Assembly (NCBI RefSeq): GCF_019320115.1
Contig: NC_089594.1
Coordinates: forward strand, 23,243,086-23,307,085
Reading direction: 5' to 3'
Length of the DNA: 64,000 nucleotides
From: Miscanthus floridulus
Taxonomy: Eukaryota; Streptophyta; Magnoliopsida; Poales; Poaceae
Every line of letters starts with the position of its first letter. The stretch's first letter is position 1. The position numbers and the translations under genes are program-made. The notes under the pieces are model-generated. The model did not search any database. It was not told the origin of the DNA and saw only the letters and a list, made by a program, of their open reading frames with translations. Shown in pieces: positions 1-10,590 of this stretch.

Positions 1-20
1 TGAAGAGCAATGTAGCATGG

Positions 21-253
21 GGCCTTGTTTAGATTGCAAGTTTTTTCACTCTCTTTCCATCACATCAAATTTTTGGACACATGTATGGAGTATTAAATGT
101 AGATAAAAAAATAACTAATTACACAGTTTGATTGTAAATTACGAGACGAATCTTTTGAGCCTAGTTAGGCCATGATTGTACAATAATTGTCAAATACAAA
201 CGAAAGTGCTATATTGCTAAATACTGATTCTTAATCCCAATCTAAATAAGGCC
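21..253. mobile_element. MITE, GGCCTTGTTTAG-type terminal inverted repeats
   Basis: Small non-coding element with ends GGCCTTGTTTAGATTG and CAATCTAAATAAGGCC in inverted orientation. It is flanked by the 3-bp direct repeat TGG (18-20 and 254-256). The body carries the phrases ACTAATTACACAGTTT and GAGACGAATCTTTTGAGCCTA, which recur in the copies at 711, 3024, 6733, 6990 and 55874. A 3-bp target duplication is compatible with the PIF/Harbinger or CACTA superfamilies; which one supplied the transposase is not visible here. Confidence 0.85.
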
Positions 254-256
254 TGG

Positions 257-710
257 GTATAAACCTGCGTTTGAGGAACAAACATTCTATGTATATGGGT
301 TAGTTAATAAATGGATAGCGATTATTGCGGTTTTCGCTGCCCTGCATCTTTATTGGATTTCTTCGCTGGAAGGAGAGTACTGAAACAAAATGACAAGCCA
401 TCCAGATATGAGTTTGGGGCGACCTGTTCGCCATTCCGTAATGCCAAATACATGTGCGGCTTTGCTCGCCTTTGCAGAATTCCGAATATCCCAGCGGATA
501 AAGATGCAGCAAGACGAGCATCCCATTCTGATTCCGAATGCCTGCAAGGATCCTCGTGATGATGGCCTGTTGTCCGAATACGGCTTCGTGCCTGTCTGAA
601 TAATTTGAGATCATTGACTATGTTAAAAATACGAGGCGAGGCGGCACGCGTGGGTGCCCGGGCCACGGGGCCAGGCCTTCGCTAAAGTCCAGCATCTTCT
701 GGACGAATGA
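257..710. other. Intergenic, no recognised gene
   Basis: Short overlapping open frames occur on both strands but none resembles a known family and none has splice or promoter support. A GC-richer patch near 630-690 is the only compositional change. I see nothing else here. Confidence 0.5.
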
Positions 711-954
711 GGCTGTGTTTAGTTGCAGAAATTTGGATTTTAGAGTTATTGTAGCATGTTCGTTTTTATTTGACAAATAGTGTTTAAACATGGACTAATT
801 AGGCTCAAAACGTTTGTCTCGCAATTTTTCACCAAACTGTGCAATTAGTTTTTCTTTTCGTCTACATTTAATGCTCCATGCATGAGCCGCAAACATTCGA
901 TGTGACAGGTACTGTAGCAACTTTTTGGAAGTTGGGGTGGAACTAAACAAGGCA
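711..954. mobile_element. MITE, diverged GGC-TGTTTAG family member
   Basis: Begins GGCTGTGTTTAGTTGC and ends GGAACTAAACAAGGCA, with the same internal phrases as the copy at 21-253 in opposite orientation (GGACTAATTAGGCTC, GTGCAATTAGTTTTTC, TTTAATGCTCCATGCATG). Flanks TGA and TCA are an imperfect 3-bp duplication, so this is probably an older insertion. Confidence 0.7.
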
Positions 955-1142
955 TCAGCCTGTTCGGTTAGCTGGTTCGTATCGTTGCTGGTTCGTAAAA
1001 AAGTACTGCTGGCTAGTTTGTGTGAGAGAAAAATACTGTTCCGACTAGAAATTTACGATCGTTTACGACAAGTCACAGCCAAACGAACAGGCTGCATGTT
1101 GCTGTATAAGGACAAATTTACATATCATAGTAGTACGAGTTG

Positions 1143-1447
1143 AACTTACCCAAAACGAAATTCTCTTCATGGCCTTCCATCTTTTTTTTTTTTTTTTGCA
1201 CTTGACAGTGTCAAGGGTAAAATGACCATTTCACTCCTAGCAGAAAAAATAAAATGCAGACAACCGTATTTCCAAATGAATGTCATTTGCGTAATATTAC
1301 TCTAAATATATAACAGACAAACAAAACTCTATATTTTATTTTTTTTATTAGAATAAAATGGTCATTTCACTCTTGACTTAACACCGCCAGTTGCTAAAAA
1401 CGGACTGAAGGCCATAGACGGAAGAGAATTTCGCTTTGGGACGAGTT
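1143..1447. mobile_element. Foldback MITE with long inverted repeats
   Basis: The two arms (about 1143-1235 and 1350-1447) are imperfect inverted complements over most of their length. The outer segment contains CGAAATTCTCTTC and GGCCTTC; the inner segment contains AAATGACCATTT. Poly(T) and A-rich stretches interrupt the arms. Such a transcript would fold into a long hairpin. Long arms suggest a Mutator-type or foldback element, but I could not find a clear 9-bp target duplication. Confidence 0.6.
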
Positions 1448-2329
1448 AAAAAAAAAGACCATACAAGAAAGATGCACTTTTTCCGAGGCCATATACATGT
1501 AAATATCTCCTTTTACTAGCTCCTTTCCGTCACATGTGATTGCTACTAGTATCTCACCCAAGCTGATGAATTTAACCAATTTTGTCGTTAGGTGATCCTG
1601 TCAGTCTCGGGAGTACTGATCCACGACGGTCTTCTTATGTACGTATACTACAGTAGGATTGTTCTTAATTAGCTTAATTACCTTGGACTAATCTTTTCAA
1701 TAGCGACCCTTCCTATTATATAGAATACAGCAACAAGCTGTGCAGCTTCGATCCACGATGGCAAGATCGCTTTTTTATACACCTAGCAGTATCGAGCTGT
1801 TTGACTTATGAGCTGGCTGATACGGTTTTGTTGTAAGATAAAAATACTATACCATGACTGATAAGTCGGGCTAATAAGTTCACACAAATAATAGCAGCAT
1901 TTAATGACACTTGCATTGTATCGTCACTAATCTTGTACTAGCAATTTCAGGAAGCCATGTTCTTGTAGGCTCCACTGATCAGTCATGCTATTGCTACTCC
2001 ACTGATCGAAACAACTTATCAGTCTTCTATAGAATTCTTATATAATCCTTCCTGACCTAAAGCTCATCACTAGGGTCGCGCGCTGATTATGACACGACCG
2101 CCTCGTTTGGTTGGTCGCTGGGCCTTGGCTTCGCAGATTGACTGAGATCCAATAATGTGTACTGCCGCAACAGCTGATTTCACAAACAAATTCTACATGC
2201 AACTCAGACCAAGCTCAAGGAAGCCCAAAAATTTCAGCATTAAGTAATATCGTATTGAATAATTTGCTCACTAAAAGATCTAAAATGAAAAAAGAAACTT
2301 CAACTACAAAGTTTTAGATATTGTCCAGC
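1448..2329. other. Intergenic, no recognised gene
   Basis: AT-rich sequence without a convincing open frame, RNA gene or repeat boundary. I see nothing to annotate. Confidence 0.5.
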
Positions 2330-3000
2330 CCTACAATTTTGGTGTAGGCCATGTCTTCATTCGAGATTGTTCGGAAATTTCATGAGAAACTAACACCCCT
2401 CTGGCCTCCAATCCACAAAGGAAAATGTGGCCCCATTTTGCAACGGTCAAAATTAAGCAGCCAAACACAATTTAAAGGGAGGAATAAAATCCGAGCTGAT
2501 CATCATGTGCACGGAGTTGTACGATAAGGTTAGTTCCTCCAAATTGGCTAGATTAGCTAAATGTTCCTCAAATATAGAGCTATTGAACTGGTTGCCATCT
2601 AGATATAATTTTCTTAGTTTGCTGATCATATATACCAATTTCAAGCGGTATTGGTCCCATAAGCCTGCCTGTTACCATAGAGTTCAAGATTGACCAAATC
2701 AGTCCATCAGTTTATCCAACTTGGAATCTTTATCTTCATGTTAATATTGTTTAAAAATAGATCTAAGTACTCCAACTTATGAGTCCGGGCACAACAAGTA
2801 GGCAGCCCCTCAAAAAATTCTAAAATGTCTTGGTTGATGTGATTTCACTACAGTGATATAGCCCTCAAATTGCACATGTTCTCTAGTGCTTTTGAATTTA
2901 CACGATTTCTCTGAGACGAAGTTCTTCTAGGTGTCTCATGTTTCTCTGACCATAGGCGCCACCCTACCCAGGGTAGGGCGGCGAAGGCTGTACCAAGCCT
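2330..3000 (-). pseudogene. LRR receptor-like protein pseudogene fragment
   Basis: Reading right to left, the translation gives leucine-rich-repeat segments in order: LEYLDL..NNI, IPSWI, DLVNLELYGN, then KLRKLYLDGNQFNSS, NLEELTLSYNSVHM, ISSDFIPPFKL and, after a break, KMGPHFPLWI. These match the repeat consensus LxxLxLxxN and the late ectodomain of grass LRR receptor-like proteins (Cf/RLP type). Stops and frame changes near 2680, 2460 and 2400 break the frame, and there is no signal peptide, membrane segment or kinase. A MITE (3024-3255) lies directly at its 5' side and may have interrupted the gene. Clear family, dead copy. Confidence 0.75.
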
Positions 3001-3023
3001 GCCACACAATACAACGCATTTCG

Positions 3024-3255
3024 GGCCTTGTTTAGATTGCAAGTTTTTTCACTCTTTCTCCATCACATCAAATCTTTGACACATGCATGGAGTATTAAAT
3101 ATAGATAAAAAAATAACTAATTACACAGTTTAATTATAAATTACGAGACGAATCTTTTGAGCCTAGTTAGGCCATGATTGGACAATAATTATCAAATACA
3201 AACGAAATTGCTACAGTGCCAAATATTGATTTCTAACCTCAATCTAAACAAGGCC
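3024..3255. mobile_element. MITE, GGCCTTGTTTAG-type
   Basis: Near-identical relative of the copy at 21-253, with ends GGCCTTGTTTAGATTGC and AATCTAAACAAGGCC and a perfect 3-bp direct repeat TCG at 3021-3023 and 3256-3258. Non-coding. Confidence 0.88.
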
Positions 3256-3258
3256 TCG

Positions 3259-4500
3259 ATAGTCTACACAAAGACCTAGGCAGCAGGATTTGGTCTAGGG
3301 TCCTCGGTGCATCTTGGAGATCCCGGCCGCATGATTGCCTCCAAGAATGCCTTGGAGAATTTCTACATTCCAGTTGTCATCAATGCTTTGTCGTCTCCAT
3401 TTTATTAAGCATCATTATTATTATGTGTCGACTCTCTTTTTAATATTTGAATCACAAGACAGACACAGACACTCACATATATGCACACACACTCCTATGA
3501 ACAAACACTTATCCTACCCCACTATTAGCACCTCGCAAAATAGTAAGTCGGCAGATTTTGAGATTCATGAGTAACCTACATGCGCCTCACTGTCAATAGA
3601 CACTGTCATCTACCATGGGAAGAATATCATTGTAACATTGTCAAATACTGGAATGACTCTAGAAAAAATATGAGAAGGTGCATCGATTACTAACCCGGGT
3701 TGTAAGTTTCAGCACAAAAATTTAAACAGGTGAGGTACGCCCAATTCGCATTTGCCGAATCTCTTTGACCGAACCCCTCTATACAATTCCATATCTGAGC
3801 TGAGCTGCTCATGTTGGCAAATCACCTTTGATCTGCTCATTTTTCTAGCATTATACGTAGGTTTTGTATCGGTGTTACGTTTTTTTTTTACGTAGACCTT
3901 TATCTATTATTGGATTCCGGACCATTTGTGTACCGCACCTGGACTATGCTGCATGATTGCTCGATTGTTCTGAACAATACAAAGTGCTTTCTTGCTACTG
4001 GTGGGTTCGTGTTGACTGGAGATCCAAAATTGTTTTTTTTTCGTTGGTATGGAACAATATAAATGGCAAAGCAAAAATGGCAAGGAACATAAATAAAACA
4101 AACTATGCTGACCAAGAGAAAGGATCGAGGCCCACCTAGCTTTGTGGCACGGGCCTAGCTAAATAGAAGAGAAAGGTAAGGGAGGAGGGCCGACGGCTGG
4201 TGGGCCGCGCAGGAAGGAATGGGCCTGCTGGCTACTTACGAAGAGGAGATGTTTTCTTGTTGTTAAATATAGGTTTTGAAAATAGTTTTTCAAATGAATC
4301 TGATACCATTCAAATTTATTTGTCCACTCAAACATTTAAACTTGAGGAAACCCAAATCACACCTAAGCACTTGTTGCATCTCCAAGCTGTCATAGCGAGT
4401 TCGGTGTGATTGGTGTACAGTGTACACACACCAGTCTGATGTGATACTACTACTGTATACATGCATAATGTATTCATGTGATGATCGATAGATGATCTGG
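3259..4500. other. Intergenic, no recognised gene
   Basis: Low-complexity AT-rich DNA with a few short frames lacking family similarity. No repeat ends with matching target duplications were found. Confidence 0.45.
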
Positions 4501-4503
4501 TTA

Positions 4504-4738
4504 GAGCAAGGCTAATAATACAGCCGGCCGTCCGGCTGTAAGGATCTTTGCAGCCTTCTTTCAGTCCACTCATACATATAGTAATTAGCTCTTTACTATT
4601 AATACATGGTCCACTTATATCTCTTACAAAGTTTTTTGGTTCTTGTGTCGAAACCGGCTATAAGCTTACAGCCCGCTTCTCTTCTCTCTCATCTACCTCA
4701 GCATTTAGCCGGCTTGCAGCCTGCTATTATACTTGCTC
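4504..4738. mobile_element. Tourist-like (PIF/Harbinger) MITE
   Basis: Terminal inverted repeats GAGCAAGGCTAATAATACAG and the complement of CTGCTATTATACTTGCTC. Both ends abut the trinucleotide TTA (4501-4503 and 4739-4741), the usual PIF/Harbinger target duplication. About 235 bp and non-coding. Confidence 0.8.
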
Positions 4739-4916
4739 TTAGTGACTCAACATCTCGACTCTGCAGCTGCAGTTAATATGCTCTTTGCTCAAGATACACA
4801 TACAACCCTAATTTCACTCCCCGACTAATTCCTGACAGCGCTTGACAACTACTACTACTACTTCTGTATACGCCTCCAAGCTCTGCAAAGCTAAACTTTA
4901 TTAGACCATTATAGTA

Positions 4917-5022
4917 TACTCTCTCCACCTTCCATCGTACTAAAAAAGAGTGTCGTTTTTTTTTACGAATTTGTCCAGATTTATTTATAACAGAAACAAC
5001 ACTCTTTTAGGGACAGAGTATG
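4917..5022. mobile_element. Short Stowaway-like MITE
   Basis: A roughly 105 bp palindromic unit. The left end has TACTCTCTCC and AAAAAAGAGTGTCGTT; the right end has AACACTCTTTTAGGGACAGAGTA, its approximate complement. TA dinucleotides flank it as in Tc1/mariner MITEs. The ends are degenerate, so limits are approximate. Confidence 0.5.
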
Positions 5023-5591
5023 TATATGGCAGTTTACACATCTATACCTACGAGCGACAAGCAATCTCCATGCTAGCTAGTGCTAGAGAACATGAACATA
5101 GGCCGGCCGTAAGAGCCAGAACGATCATTCATTGGTAGTATAAGCTGCCGCGTCTATTACACATACAAAGCTGGCCCATGCTAATCTGTTGCCCATATCT
5201 ATGTGGGTCTCTACTGCATGCATCCATGTCGGCGTCGGTTACGTTGATTGATTATTCTCTCATGCATGTCGGGATTTGAAGTATTCTGTCAGTACACGCG
5301 GGCATGCGAAAGTAGTGAGCTATCTAGATACATATCTGCTTGCATTGCATACTATCCTAATTCTAGCTAAAAAGGCTCGCTGTGAACAGTGAGCCATGCA
5401 TGGATATTTATTCAGGGCAGCACACTAGCTTAGTGATTATGCGACTGTCCATGTGCAGAAACTTGACTGCATCTGATAGTGTTGGGCCATGGCCATCCAC
5501 CTTGTCGATCTTCAAGTCTCATGATCTTATATATGTTGTCAACCGTCGTCACGGCCTCTTCATCATTCTTGGCATATCAACCGCCGTCACC
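5023..5591. other. Intergenic, no recognised gene
   Basis: No supported gene, repeat boundary or RNA gene in this stretch. Confidence 0.45.
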
Positions 5592-5594
5592 TCG

Positions 5595-6063
5595 CACTAG
5601 TAGAGAAATGGATTGTAGTCCCAGTTGGGAACTGGCTTTAGTCCCGGTTTCCCAACCGGGACTATGAATCCGGGACTTGCGATGTGTGAGATTCGAACCT
5701 AGGACCTCTTTTCTCGCGCATAAACTCCTTACTAATTCAGCTATACACCACATGTGACAGGGTCCTGGACACTCTCCTTTTGAATTGACCTGTGGGGTAC
5801 CTTTAGTCCCGGGTGGGAAACCTTTAATCCGGGTTGGTGACACCAACCGGGACTAAAAGGTCACCCTTTAAACCTTTAGTCCCGGTTGGTAACACCAACT
5901 GGGATTAAAGGTGGCCTGCTGCGAAAGCGTGCCAGGACAGGGGCCTTTAGTCCCTATTGGTAGCTCCAACCAAAACTAATTCTTCTTTTACTCCTGAACG
6001 TAAAAAAATACCGAGACTAAAACCCAAAATTGAAGCGGATGAAAGGTCACTTCTCTACTAGTG
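5595..6063. mobile_element. CACTA-derived MITE with CTTTAGTCCCGG repeats
   Basis: Termini CACTAGTAGAGAAATG and CACTTCTCTACTAGTG are inverted repeats beginning with CACTA. The 3-bp duplication TCG (5592-5594, 6064-6066) is perfect. The interior has many direct and inverted copies of the subterminal motif CTTTAGTCCCGGTTGGT / ACCAACCGGGACTAAAG, typical of grass CACTA derivatives. No transposase. On the minus strand of 5670-5757 there is a tRNA-like stretch containing GGTTCGAATC (see findings). Confidence 0.88.
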
Positions 6064-6066
6064 TCG

Positions 6067-6732
6067 ATCGGTATTGCCCTCTCTGACGACTGATGACCAA
6101 ATCGATCTGATTCTGATGTAGTAAGACCTAGCTAACCCCATGGTCGTTGTTGCCTTGTCATTCTCACCGCCTCTGACCTCCTCTCACATTCTTGCCTTAA
6201 TTCTCTCATTCTGCATACTAGTACTACTCTTATTATCTGCTATACTGCGATGAATATACAAGCATGACGCGTACGTAGAGTGTGGATCAAACAATTCGGC
6301 CATCCAGCACTGACTGTATGCCAGTGTGACAGCTACTCCGTTGGTTGTTGCTGTTGCCTGCTGTGCACTTTAGAGGTTCGTGAGCTAAATCATCAGCAGG
6401 CATAAAAGTACACGCACAAGATCTGGAGATCATGCATCTGTCTGCAGAGAAAGAAAGAAAAGTGCCCCTCCGAAAGATACGGGCTAGCTAGCGAGCTCTG
6501 TAGTATTACAACTGTGTGTCCGTTCGTGTCTGACTATTCATTCGCATGGATGAGAGGCATTGAGTTGTGGGTGGAGCCTCTCTGGTTGTAGTCTGGTCCC
6601 TGAACACAGCATGCAATGCCATGCAAGTTGACTGCACCACATACTACTCCGGAGTAGGAGTATACAAATGCAGCTCGCGATTGGAGATGGACCCCCAGCA
6701 CCAGCAGGCCGGTGGACAAGCTAGCACCAGCA
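6067..6732. other. Intergenic, no recognised gene
   Basis: Only short frames without family similarity. No element ends identified. Confidence 0.45.
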
Positions 6733-6989
6733 GGCCGGTGTTTAGTTCCACAAAAATCCAAACTTTAGCATTATAAAAAAAAAAAGATTCCTTGTCATAT
6801 CAATCTTACAGAACATGTATGGAGTATTAAATATTGACGAAATCAAAAACTAATTGCACAGTTTGATTGTACTTTGCGAGACGAACGTTTTGAGCCTAAT
6901 TAGTCAACGATTGAACAATTATTATCAATACAAACGAAATGCTACAGTGTGCTACAGTGACTTTAGCGGCGCCGAATCGGGGCTACTAA
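6733..6989. mobile_element. MITE, GGCC..GTTTAGTT family, degenerate
   Basis: Starts near GGCCGGTGTTTAGTTCC and shares the family body (CATGTATGGAGTATTAAAT, ACTAATTGCACAGTTTGATT, GAGACGAACGTTTTGAGCC). The right end is poorly preserved and runs directly into the next copy, so the boundary is approximate. Confidence 0.65.
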
Positions 6990-7232
6990 GGCCCTGTTTA
7001 GTTTGCTCCCAAAATGCCAAATTTTTCAAGATTCTCCGTCGCATCGAATCTTTGGACGCATGCATGAAGCATTAAATATAAATAAAAAATAAAACTAATT
7101 ACACAGTTTAGACGAAATCCACAAGACGAATCTTTTAAGCCTAATTAGACTATGATCGGACACTAATTGTCAAATAACAACGAAAACGCTACAGTAGTGT
7201 TTTGCCAAATTTTTCGGCAACCAAACTGGCCC
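6990..7232. mobile_element. MITE, GGCCCTGTTTAGTTT family
   Basis: Begins GGCCCTGTTTAGTTTGC and ends GCAACCAAACTGGCC, again with the shared body phrases. CTA flanks both sides (6986-6988 and 7232-7234 approximately). It sits head to tail behind the copy at 6733. Confidence 0.7.
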
Positions 7233-7234
7233 TA

Positions 7235-7664
7235 AACGAGGGTGATTGCAAGGCCCGAAGCCTAATCATTTGGCCAGGCAGGGATATATAGCGGGTGATT
7301 GCTGTCAGCTGCCGGTCCCGTGCTGTGGACCATGCATGCATTTGCGCGCGGAAAAGATGATCGGCTGCTTGCGGCGGTGGATGGCTCTCCGATCCTTGTG
7401 GGGCTCCATCTACCTGCTAGCTAGAAGCTCCGATCCCTAGCTCATGGTCAGTGGTAGATGGACCATCAATTTATGGGATGCTTTTTTTTTAGGAAATTTA
7501 TGGGATGCTTTTAATTTGCTGCTTCCACATAAGGTTGGACGAAGTTGGTGCTCCAGCCTCAAACTGCACTAATTGTATACTATTTGGAACCCGTCAATCT
7601 GTTGCTCTTCATCTTCTTCTCCCTTTGAATTCTGATGAACACTTTCCCTTGATCCCTTCTACAG
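7235..7664. other. Intergenic, no recognised gene
   Basis: No gene or RNA feature recognised between the MITE and the CACTA element. Confidence 0.4.
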
Positions 7665-8399
7665 CAACACTACTGAAAACTCGAATACTTCTGTGTATAC
7701 AAAAACCCACAGAAAAATTCGCTACCATCAGAAAATAACCCATAGAAATAGAATGACAAAAAAATCGATTTTTTCTGTCTGTTCGTCGTCAGAAATAATT
7801 TTTCTGTCGGTCTTACACGCACAGAAAAATTGCGTTCGCCCAGATTAAAAATAAAATTTATGTGCGCTATTCCTCACAGAAAAAAGAAAAACCCGACAGA
7901 AAAATCATTTTTCTGGTAGTGTTGTCCCGTCAGAGTTGCAATGGTGCACTCACAGGAAAAAAATATTTCCTGTCGGGGTGTTAACAGACCGACCGACAGA
8001 ATAAATACACTTACCCATGCAGCAAATTAGGATATAATAATTATTTAGAAACTAGTAGCAGCAGTATATTAAAATATGGACTGTCCATAGCAGTAATTTC
8101 ATCACAACATATAAAGATGGAGTCCAAATGTTCAGCACATTCATTCATAGCCATCCAGGCTTACATATAGATGATGTCCAAATGTTCCAAAATCAATACA
8201 TTCAAAAGTATTACCATCTCATATCAGTAGTTCATGAATTGGACTACTGATAACTACTACACTACTATGCTAATAACCAGATCGATGTTGCTATCATTGA
8301 AAATGAGCAGCTCTTAGCTCTTTCATTGCTGCTCCTATCGACCTGCAAATAAAGCACAATAAGCAAGATAATATGAACTTGGCATACATCAGGTAGTAA

Positions 8400-8770
8400 G
8401 CATAACTTTGTAGTTGACAACTTTTTATTTGAAATTTAGATTTTTCAAACGACCTCGGATGGAGAAACAATCAAAATAAAAGTTGTAGACCCCAAAAAGT
8501 TAAACAACTTTGTAGTTGACAACCTTTTGGTTTGAAATCATCTTGTCAAGGAAAACTATGTTTGAATTTTCAAAAATTTGAAATTTGAATTTTTTTAAAC
8601 GACCTCGGATGGATAAACAGCAAAAATAAAAGTTGTAGACCTCGAAAAGTTATGAAACTTTGTAGTTGACAACTTTTTGATTTGAAATCATCTTGTCAAG
8701 GAAAACTACGCTTGAATTTCTCAAATTTGAAATTCAAATTTTATAAACGACTTCGGATGGAGAAATAGTA
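8400..8770. repeat. Tandem repeat, about 170 bp unit, in CACTA-1
   Basis: Each unit contains AACTTTGTAGTTGACAAC, then GAAATCATCTTGTCAAGGAA (absent from the first copy), then AAACGACCTCGGATGGA and AAAATAAAAGTTGTAGACC. About two and a half copies are visible. Confidence 0.75.
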
Positions 8771-9249
8771 TGAGGGCGTTTATTCTATTTTTCTGTGTGT
8801 ATTTACTTTTTTTGTGCGTTTTATAGAAACCCATAGAATAATTGTAATTTTTCTGTGTGTATTGTCACACAGAGAAAAATCGTGCAATTATGCTGTCGGT
8901 TTTTGTATTTTTCTGTCGGTATTTTTTGGAACCCACAGAATAATTACTAGTTTTTCTGTGTGTGCCGAAAAAAAACACACAGAAAAATTCGTCACACATA
9001 GGAGTATTCGAGTTTCCAGTCACTACCGGATACAGGATCTTTGCCGAGTGCCAGGGGCACTCGGCGAAGCCCCAAAAACACTCGGCAAAGGGTTTGCCGA
9101 GTGTTACACTCGGTAAACGACACTCGGTAAACGTTTTGACAGCAAACGCTAGAGTGCCCAGTGTTTTTTGTCGCGCACTCGGCAAAGACGTTGCCGAGTG
9201 CCCAAAAAACACTTAGCAAACAATTTTTCAGAAAAAATAAAAAAAAAAC

Positions 9250-10020
9250 CAAGCCGCCGTCTTCTCCTCGCCGCACCACCACCACGCCTAGGCCACCACC
9301 ACGTCGGGGCCAGATTTGGCCTCCCCATGCGCCACCGTCGCCGGATCCGCCCGCGCCAGGGCCGGATCTGGTGGAGGCGGTGGAGGAGCGCCATCGGGAA
9401 AGGGAGAGGCAGGAGCGCCGCCATGCCGAGAGAGGGAGGGGGCAGGGCGCCGCCGCGCTGGGAAAGGGAGGGGGCAGGGCGCCGCCGCGCCGGGAGAGGA
9501 GGGCCGCGCGCCAGATCCGTCCTTTTGCGTCGAGGCCGGATCCGGCCTCCCCGTGCGCCCCCGTCGCCGGATCCGCCCGCGGCGGGGCCGGATCTGGTGG
9601 AGGCGGTGGAGGAAGGAGGGAGGTGCGCCGCCGCGCAGGGAGAGGCAGGGGGAGCGCAGCCTTGCCGAGAGAGGAAGGGGGAGGGCGCCACCGTCGGGAA
9701 AGGGAGGGCCGCACGCCAGATCCGTCCGCCCTCGCCGGGGCCGGATCCGGCCTCCCCGTGCGCTACCATCACCGGATCCGCCAGCACCGGGGCTGGATCT
9801 GGTGGAGGCGGTGGAGGAGGGAGGGAGGTGTGCCGCCACATAGGGAGAGGCAGGGGGAACGCCGCCATGCCGAGAGAGGAAGGGGGGAGGGCGCCACCGC
9901 GGGGAAAGGGAGGGGGATGGTGCCGCCGCGCTGGGAGAGGGAAAGGGAGGTGGGGAGGGGAGGGAGGGAGGGGGCGGACGCGGGAGAAGAAGAAGGGGGA
10001 GGGAAGGGGCGCGCGCCGTT
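9250..10020. repeat. GC-rich repetitive cargo of CACTA-2
   Basis: Purine-biased sequence in which the phrase CCGGATCTGGTGGAGGCGGT recurs near 9362, 9588 and (as CTGGATCTGG...) 9793, each preceded by CGCCGGATCCGCC or a variant (CACCGGATCCGCC before the third). The period is about 200-270 bp. Stop-free frames in several phases reflect composition. No protein family is recognisable. Confidence 0.65.
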
Positions 10021-10039
10021 GAATTAAATATGATTTTTT

Positions 10040-10590
10040 TTCCTTTGCCGAGTGTCCAGATCTGGGCACTCGACAAAGTTTTTTTTTTATTTTTTTTTTT
10101 CTTCTCCTTCTTTTCCAGAAAAAAGATTTTATTTCTTTGCCGAGTGTCCTAGATCTAGGCACTCGGCAAAGTTTTTATTTATTTTTTTTCTTCTCCTTCT
10201 TTTCTAGAAAAAAAGATTTTATTTCTTTGCCGAGTGTCCTAGATCTGGGCACTCGGCAAATTTTGTTTTCTTCTCCTTCTTTCTCAGAAAAAAAGATTTT
10301 ATTTCTTTGCCGAGTGTCCTAGATTTGGGCACTTGGCAAAGTTTTTTTTTTCATTTTTTTTCTCCTTCTTTCCCAAAAAAAAGATTTTATTTATTTGCCG
10401 AGTGCAAAAAAAGAAAACACTCGGCAAACCTCCTGTTTGCCGATTGTTTTTTTTTACACTCGGCAAACCACCTGTTTGTCAAATGTTATTTTTTTGCCGA
10501 GTGTTTTTAGCGCAGCACTCGACAAAAAACTTGTTCGCCGAGTGTCCGACGAAATACACTCGGCAAACATAAAAACACTCGGCAAATTTG
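10040..10590. repeat. Subterminal inverted repeats of CACTA-2
   Basis: At least six alternating copies of TTTGCCGAGTG and CACTCGGCAAA are separated by T-rich or TCTTCTCCTTCTTT spacers. Four similar 80-90 bp units contain GTCCTAGATCTGGGCACTCG or variants. In CACTA elements such repeats are the transposase-accessory binding sites; that role is inferred here. Confidence 0.8.

Noticed and set aside
8992..10162. Open frames of 240-337 codons on both strands in CACTA-2
   Set aside because: They overlap in several frames of a GC-rich tandem repeat and encode only Pro/Arg/Gly-rich low complexity. Some run into the terminal repeats; no domain is recognised.
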